Under the pieces are notes generated by a model, which was given only the letters and a program-made list of their open reading frames with translations, made no database searches and was not told the DNA's origin. Source: a virus. From it: a stretch of DNA of 45,915 nt. Position numbers and translations under genes: made by a program. Position 1 is the stretch's first letter. Each line of letters starts with the position of its first letter. Below are positions 42,034 to 45,915 of this stretch, in pieces. The stretch lies in the IMG/VR virus record IMGVR_UViG_3300020056_000048, positions 1 to 45,915 of that record, one strand, 5' to 3'.

Positions 42034-42312
42034 TTACATAAAATGTGTAGAAATTGCTCCTACTAATCCAACCATCATAATCCAAAACATTTTACTAATA
42101 ACAGAAACAGTACGACTATTGTCGTCTACCTTTATAGATAGTTCATCAATCTTTTCAGACAATCGATTGACTCGTTGATAGTTAGCGTGATTATTATTTT
42201 CAATCGCAATAAGTTTTTCTTCAGCTCGTGCAAGTGATATCATTGCATCAGAAAGCTTATCAATTTTTTCTTCAATGCGATCTAATCGTTTTGTATTTGT
42301 TTCTTGGGCCAT
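42034..42312 (-). CDS. Coiled-coil protein with C-terminal membrane anchor
   Basis: 92 residues. A heptad-rich helix spans residues 8-72 (LDRIEEKIDKLSDAMISLAR... LSEKIDELSIKVDDNSRTVS), followed by one hydrophobic segment at about 74-91. It overlaps the lipoprotein gene upstream by one base, so it may belong to the lysis or envelope set. A tail-anchored coiled coil could be an inner-membrane lysis regulator or superinfection factor; this is inference. Confidence 0.8.
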   Translation of the reverse strand: MAQETNTKRLDRIEEKIDKLSDAMISLARAEEKLIAIENNNHANYQRVNRLSEKIDELSIKVDDNSRTVSVISKMFWIMMVGLVGAISTHFM

Positions 42313-42770
42313 TAGTCGTTATCCAAAAAATTTGTAATTGAACTAAACGTACCTTCCTGTACGACCTCTTCTGTATCTTTTGGAAGATCTTCTTCCATGC
42401 TTCCAATACTATCTTCATAATAAATAATGATAGCTTTTTGTTGATTAATATATCTTTTTAACTCAGCTACATTAAGAGACATGTTTTCATAATCGGTAAC
42501 ACTGATTGCAAAGAATACAGAAGTACCGGCTTCGTTTTCAAACCTTTTTAAAAACTCGTCAATATTTTCAGGTGTAACTACATACCACTCAATATCATGC
42601 AAGTTTAAAGGCTTCGGCCGATCTTGCAAAGGAATGTCTTTAGTTACATAATCTGTCTTGAGAACGATCTTTTCTTCGATCCCAGCACAACCAATAAGGC
42701 TACTCGCTAGGAGGAACGTAATTAGGGTTTGTGTCGTTTTCAAGTTGGTCAAATATTTTGGATGTAGCAT
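42312..42770 (-). CDS. Outer-membrane lipoprotein, probable o-spanin (Rz1-like)
   Basis: 152 residues with a lipoprotein signal: basic n-region to K11, hydrophobic stretch to residue 27, and lipobox L25-I-G-C28. The mature part is about 125 residues, with a globular WYVVTPENIDEFLKRF domain and an acidic C-terminus. Its first 71 bases overlap the membrane-coiled-coil gene in another frame, the arrangement of overlapping Rz/Rz1 spanin pairs. It is larger than classic Rz1. Other lipoprotein functions cannot be excluded. Confidence 0.8.
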   Translation of the reverse strand: MLHPKYLTNLKTTQTLITFLLASSLIGCAGIEEKIVLKTDYVTKDIPLQDRPKPLNLHDIEWYVVTPENIDEFLKRFENEAGTSVFFAISVTDYENMSLNVAELKRYINQQKAIIIYYEDSIGSMEEDLPKDTEEVVQEGTFSSITNFLDND

Positions 42771-43086
42771 TATTAATTCTCGTCTCTATCATTCCTGGTT
42801 TTTGTAAAGCTAACGCGGTGAGATTGTGTCTCCTGAGTTTTCCAATTAATTCATCTTGATACTTTTCAGCTTCTTTAGCTCGCTCTGATAACTTTTGCAT
42901 TTGCTCTTGCGCAGCTAATGCATCGGCTTGCATCCTATTAATTGTTTCTTGATTAGCCTCTGCTGCAACTTTAAGATTAGCATTATTTTGTTGTAGCACT
43001 GCTAACTTATTCTGAGTATCAGTGTAATAGAAATATCCACCACCTAACATAGAACCAAACAATAATAGTATAATTAATATTGGCAT
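42700..43086 (-). CDS. Inner-membrane coiled-coil protein, probable i-spanin (Rz-like)
   Basis: 128 residues. One N-terminal transmembrane segment (about 2-21, ILIILLLFGSMLGGGYFYY) is followed by a long coiled coil (26-85, Ala/Gln/Glu-rich) and a C-terminal periplasmic tail ending PNYVPPSE. Rz-like proteins have this layout. The last 71 bases overlap the lipoprotein start in a different frame. No endolysin or holin lies in this window. Confidence 0.8.
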   Translation of the reverse strand: MPILIILLLFGSMLGGGYFYYTDTQNKLAVLQQNNANLKVAAEANQETINRMQADALAAQEQMQKLSERAKEAEKYQDELIGKLRRHNLTALALQKPGMIETRINNATSKIFDQLENDTNPNYVPPSE

Positions 43087-43604
43087 TAACTATTCCTCTT
43101 TAACATTTTAGCAATCTCACGCACCTTTTCTTTATGAGATTGTTGTGCTCTCTTTTTGTGCTTACGGTGAGCATTAGGAGGAACGCCAGGTTCACCATCT
43201 GGTCCAACGCCCATACCTGCAATCTTACCACCACCTACTACATTTGTCAATTCTTCTGTAAGAATTTTTGCTTCACCCATATAGTCGTTTAAAAGTTCTT
43301 GTAACTCTTCGACGTTATCGGCATCAATATTTTGCTCACGTAAAAGCAAGAGTGCTGCAGCAAATGACGCAACACGCGTTTTACCGAGTGGTACTTTACC
43401 CAATAGCTTTTTAAGATTAGCAAGAAGTCGATCATAATATCCCCAGCTCTTTTCTTGTTCTGGAGTACGATCTTCCTTAGATGCAACAACCTTTCCATCT
43501 TTGTCGATAACACCTGTCTTATAAGCATCCCACTTTTCAAATGGGGTTGTCAACCTACGAAGAAATTCGTAGATAAGATAGATGTCCATTACACCTTTTG
43601 GCAT
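43086..43604 (-). CDS. Conserved T4-like marine phage protein (probable virion/prohead-associated)
   Basis: 172 residues. The block MDIYLIYEFLRRLTTPFEKW, then AYKTGVIDKDGKVV and SWGYYDRLLANLKKLLGKVP, is a recognisable conserved family in marine T4-like phages; its function is not known to me. The C-terminus is basic (NAHRKHKKRAQQSHKEKV). The start used overlaps the upstream stop (TAATG); M6, where family homology begins, is an alternative start at 43589. Confidence 0.8.
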   Translation of the reverse strand: MPKGVMDIYLIYEFLRRLTTPFEKWDAYKTGVIDKDGKVVASKEDRTPEQEKSWGYYDRLLANLKKLLGKVPLGKTRVASFAAALLLLREQNIDADNVEELQELLNDYMGEAKILTEELTNVVGGGKIAGMGVGPDGEPGVPPNAHRKHKKRAQQSHKEKVREIAKMLKRNS

Positions 43605-43750
43605 TAACCCTGCCCTCTATATTTTTTAAAGCTACGCTTGGTAGATTTATTCATTGACGCTCGTTTGATATTACGACGCCCAATCGAAGTCCCTTTGTTA
43701 TTAGGTTCGATGATTGCTTTTCCAGCGCCGAGTGCTGATCGTTTAGCCAT
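43604..43750 (-). CDS. Tiny basic protein (48 aa)
   Basis: 48 residues, very rich in Lys/Arg (MAKRSALGAGKAIIEPNNKG, then RRNIKRASMNKSTKRSFKK). It is flanked by TAATG overlaps on both sides, so it fills the gap exactly. The composition suggests nucleic-acid binding or a head-internal peptide. No family recognised. Confidence 0.75.
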   Translation of the reverse strand: MAKRSALGAGKAIIEPNNKGTSIGRRNIKRASMNKSTKRSFKKYRGQG

Positions 43751-44139
43751 TAAATATTCCTCAAAGTATTAGCAACGTTTAAATCAATCGCAATCATTTC
43801 TGATTTAATATGATACCCTTCAAACTCAATGTGCATTATTGTTTCTGGCATGTATTGTAAGAAAACTAAAAACGTTTTCAACAATGGCCAATGCTTTTCT
43901 TCTATCTTAAAGAACAACATCCTTGTTGCTGCTTCGTGATGGAAAACATTATATATTGTAATTAAATGATTAAGTATTAATCTTTCGCGTAACTCGCCTT
44001 TATACTTGTATCTTGAAAAGAGTCTTTTTAGATATTTGAATCTTTTCAAATCATCATAAAATTCTTCGGTATCATAATAACTATTTGTATAATTCGCAGC
44101 TGCGTATAATAAAAAGTTTGAATCAGTCAGCGGTGTCAT
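43750..44139 (-). CDS. Conserved T4-like protein (DUF7207-like pattern)
   Basis: 129 residues. The pattern SNFLLYAAANYTNSYYDTEE, DDLKRFKYLKRLFSRY, GELRERLILNHLITIYNVFH, EKHWPLLKTFLVFLQYMPET is conserved in marine T4-like phages (I associate it with DUF7207, from memory). It is helical and soluble, function unknown. Coupled by TAATG to the 48-aa gene. Confidence 0.8.
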   Translation of the reverse strand: MTPLTDSNFLLYAAANYTNSYYDTEEFYDDLKRFKYLKRLFSRYKYKGELRERLILNHLITIYNVFHHEAATRMLFFKIEEKHWPLLKTFLVFLQYMPETIMHIEFEGYHIKSEMIAIDLNVANTLRNI

Positions 44140-44161
44140 AATAAAACGTTGCTTTTACTTA

Positions 44162-44455
44162 TTAACTATCTGGGAATTGAACGTCTTCAGCGTCAGTAGA
44201 GATACCGCCCTGATTAGACATAGCGACTAATGTTTCGTGAGTTACACGACCATTGCGTCCACCGGTTCCAGTAGAAACACGTACCCAGCCTGGTGCAACT
44301 GAACCTTTGCTATCTCCGCGAGCAGCAACAGCTTCTGCAGCGTCAACACCGAATACGTTATTACCAAACTCGCCAGCGCCCTTTAAGCCAGTAGCAGCGT
44401 CGGTAGTAAATTTAGGTGCAGAAGCACCTGCGTCTGTAAGTCCCCAAAGTGCCAT
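44162..44455 (-). CDS. Small Gly/Ala-rich virion-type protein
   Basis: 97 residues. The MALWGLTDAGASAPKFTTDA start and the APGWVRVSTGTGGRNGRVTH end match small proteins common in T4-like marine phages, often considered virion-associated. It is Gly/Ala-rich, lacks Cys, and may be a small decoration or neck protein; that is inference. It follows the 78-aa gene by one base. Confidence 0.78.
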   Translation of the reverse strand: MALWGLTDAGASAPKFTTDAATGLKGAGEFGNNVFGVDAAEAVAARGDSKGSVAPGWVRVSTGTGGRNGRVTHETLVAMSNQGGISTDAEDVQFPDS

Positions 44456-44456
44456 T

Positions 44457-44693
44457 TTAGTTTTCCTCTTCTATGATTAACATATCTAGCATGTATTTTG
44501 ATTTATTACTAACTTCTTTTGGTTTACCATTCACAACCAAATATGTTTTATTTGGATCAAAATAAAATTGTTGTCTATTATTTATTGCTTCTTGAAATGG
44601 ATTAGGTATTTCCTTTTTTTCTTCAACCACAGGCTGTGACTCTTCAGTCGTTGCAGCGTTTTTCGTATTAAGATTTTTTGCTACTATGCCCAT
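44457..44693 (-). CDS. Small acidic protein, function unknown
   Basis: 78 residues. A disordered N-terminal half (AATTEESQPVVEEKKEIPNP) is followed by a compact FYFDPNKTYLVVNGKPKEVS hairpin and an acidic end. No family recognised. It lies 9 bases after the DUF5824-like gene and 1 base before the virion-type gene, so it is part of the same operon. Confidence 0.72.
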   Translation of the reverse strand: MGIVAKNLNTKNAATTEESQPVVEEKKEIPNPFQEAINNRQQFYFDPNKTYLVVNGKPKEVSNKSKYMLDMLIIEEEN

Positions 44694-44702
44694 GATTACA
44701 CC

Positions 44703-45915
44703 TTACCTTTTCTTCATTAAGCCGTGCTTGGCCATAACAGTATAAACATAGTCACGTGGATCTGTATCCATCTTTTTAACAAACTTAGCAAGTTCCATTG
44801 CCTCACCATCATCCATTAACTGAGCGGCCATCATAAAATCTTTCTTATCAATACCACCTCGCTTTTTAGCATATGCTTTTAATTCTTTTGCAGCTTTAGC
44901 AAACTTCATTTGTTGCAAACGATTTAAAGCTTCTTGTAATTTTTCAATTCCAACAAACTCGCCAATAGCAATTTCAATATCGTCAATATGATGATAGTCA
45001 ACACCTTCATTGTGCTTACTTACTTCAGTTTCTTTTCTTTGCTTTTTCCAAATTGGTCGGCCGTCGGGTGTTTTTGTCTTTACCATTTTAACATCAGCAT
45101 GACGCTCAACGTCTTCTCGTAAATCTTTATCTGCACCATGATAAGTACCCTTACCCTTAGTGATATAACTATTCACGCGTGCCATACCCCACTGCGATGG
45201 AGTAGTACCAGGCCTGTGGCCAGTACGCCATGCAGCTACACCACGATTATATACTTTACGTAATGTACTTACAGAAATACCAGACTTAGCAGACTTTTTC
45301 TTGAGTGCAGTTGTCACATCTTCATCTAACATATCTTCAGATACTTTAGACATACCACCACGATCATTTTTAACCCAGCCCTTTTTCTTTAGCCTTGCTA
45401 ATCTATCTTTCTGAGCGTTTTGATCTTGCGCTTTACCCAATGCAGCTTTAAACATACCACGATGTGCAGCTCGGGCCGGTGATGACATTACTTCATCGAC
45501 TTGTGTTTCTTTAACTTCTGGATGTTGATCAATCTTAGATTCGAACTGCGCACTCTTATTATTCTTACGATAATGATTCAGTGCTTTAAAGGCATTGTTT
45601 TTGTGTACTTGTACTTTACCTTTCTGACCACCGTGTGTAACGTAGCTGATAGTCTGATGATCTTTCTTTTGTGCTTCTTCAGGCAACTTTCTTTTATAGT
45701 TAGTAGTAGGATGCTTGGGGTTCAGACCTTTCTTTCGAGCTTTTTTCATTGCCTTCGCTTTGTCTGTTACACTCAATGCATATCCTTTCTTTGCTGAACC
45801 TGGATCGTTCTTCTTATTCATATCAGAACGTTCTTTGGCTTTCTTTGACATATAAGCACCAGCTTTACCACCACGTAATGCAGCAGTCACACCACGACCA
45901 AATGCATCTTTACCT
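44703..45915 (-). CDS. DUF5824-like basic protein, 5' end outside window
   Basis: At least 404 codons; the frame is open to the window edge with no stop upstream. A GTG at 45890 exists but is probably internal, because the residues before it (KDAFGRGVTAALRGGKAGAY) continue the same pattern. The middle contains KSGISVSTLRKVYNRGVAAW, HRPGTTPSQWGMARVNSYIT and KGKGTYHGADKDL, the DUF5824 signature. The N-terminal ~130 residues are very basic and the C-terminus is helical. Probably a head or DNA-associated protein; the function is unproven. Confidence 0.85.
   Translation of the reverse strand, partial: GKDAFGRGVTAALRGGKAGAYMSKKAKERSDMNKKNDPGSAKKGYALSVTDKAKAMKKARKKGLNPKHPTTNYKRKLPEEAQKKDHQTISYVTHGGQKGKVQVHKNNAFKALNHYRKNNKSAQFESKIDQHPEVKETQVDEVMSSPARAAHRGMFKAALGKAQDQNAQKDRLARLKKKGWVKNDRGGMSKVSEDMLDEDVTTALKKKSAKSGISVSTLRKVYNRGVAAWRTGHRPGTTPSQWGMARVNSYITKGKGTYHGADKDLREDVERHADVKMVKTKTPDGRPIWKKQRKETEVSKHNEGVDYHHIDDIEIAIGEFVGIEKLQEALNRLQQMKFAKAAKELKAYAKKRGGIDKKDFMMAAQLMDDGEAMELAKFVKKMDTDPRDYVYTVMAKHGLMKKR

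Noticed and set aside
1-45915. tRNA genes, CRISPR arrays, integrase or insertion sequences
   Set aside because: No cloverleaf-sized gap, spaced repeat array or recombinase motif was found; intergenic gaps are all short.

Overview
This window looks like a large piece of a T4-superfamily (contractile-tailed, marine T4-like) bacteriophage genome. It is AT-rich and tightly packed: no gap between genes exceeds about 160 bases, and many starts overlap the previous stop (TAATG or ATGA). I recognise T4-type baseplate proteins (gp6, gp25, gp5, gp27, gp53, gp48, gp26), a tape measure, head completion gp4, replication and late-transcription proteins (gp32, gp59, gp33, RNase H, primase) and the nucleotide-metabolism set NrdA, NrdB, Cd and glutaredoxin. 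The phage-wide DUF4815, DUF932, DUF6433-like and DUF5824-like families fit marine T4-like phages (relatives of cyanophages and pelagiphages). No photosynthesis genes, tRNAs, insertion sequences, integrase or CRISPR array were seen. The host cannot be named, but the early promoters are close to the bacterial sigma-70 consensus.

Layout. (1) 1-21814, minus strand: a late virion operon running from gp48 (tube cap) through gp53, gp27, gp5, three small virion-type proteins, gp25, gp6 and four very large baseplate-periphery or fibre-like proteins; the last one leaves the window at base 1. (2) 21838-26816, plus strand: gp4, a conserved protein, a tail-tube-like protein, gp26 with a probable -1 frameshift extension, and the tape measure. 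(3) 26857-29329, minus: gp32, a 90-aa protein, gp59, gp33 and a membrane protein, an order close to T4's 32-59-33-dsbA cluster. (4) 29390-34970, minus: DUF932, a SWIM-finger protein, small proteins, a PD-(D/E)XK nuclease, PhoH, RNase H. (5) 34982-41966, minus: glycosyltransferase, glutaredoxin, GIY-YIG-like protein, dCMP deaminase, NrdB, NrdA, primase. (6) 42034-45915, minus: a tail-anchored coiled coil, a probable Rz/Rz1-type spanin pair and a run of conserved small, probably virion, proteins, ending in a DUF5824-like protein cut by the window edge.

Expression. Two promoter classes can be read directly. Early promoters resemble TTGACA/TTTACT, 16-17 bases, TG-n-TAGAAT and usually start within a few bases of the preceding stop codon. 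Late candidates are TATAAATA boxes, the T4 gp55-type element, and the gp55 co-activator gp33 is encoded here. gp32 appears to have both classes, with a 13-bp palindrome around its early -35 box. The most striking signal is a textbook -1 programmed frameshift site at the end of gp26: T-TTT-TTT, an 8-nt spacer, then an 8-bp stem. It would fuse gp26 to a 62-residue extension that has no usable start codon of its own.
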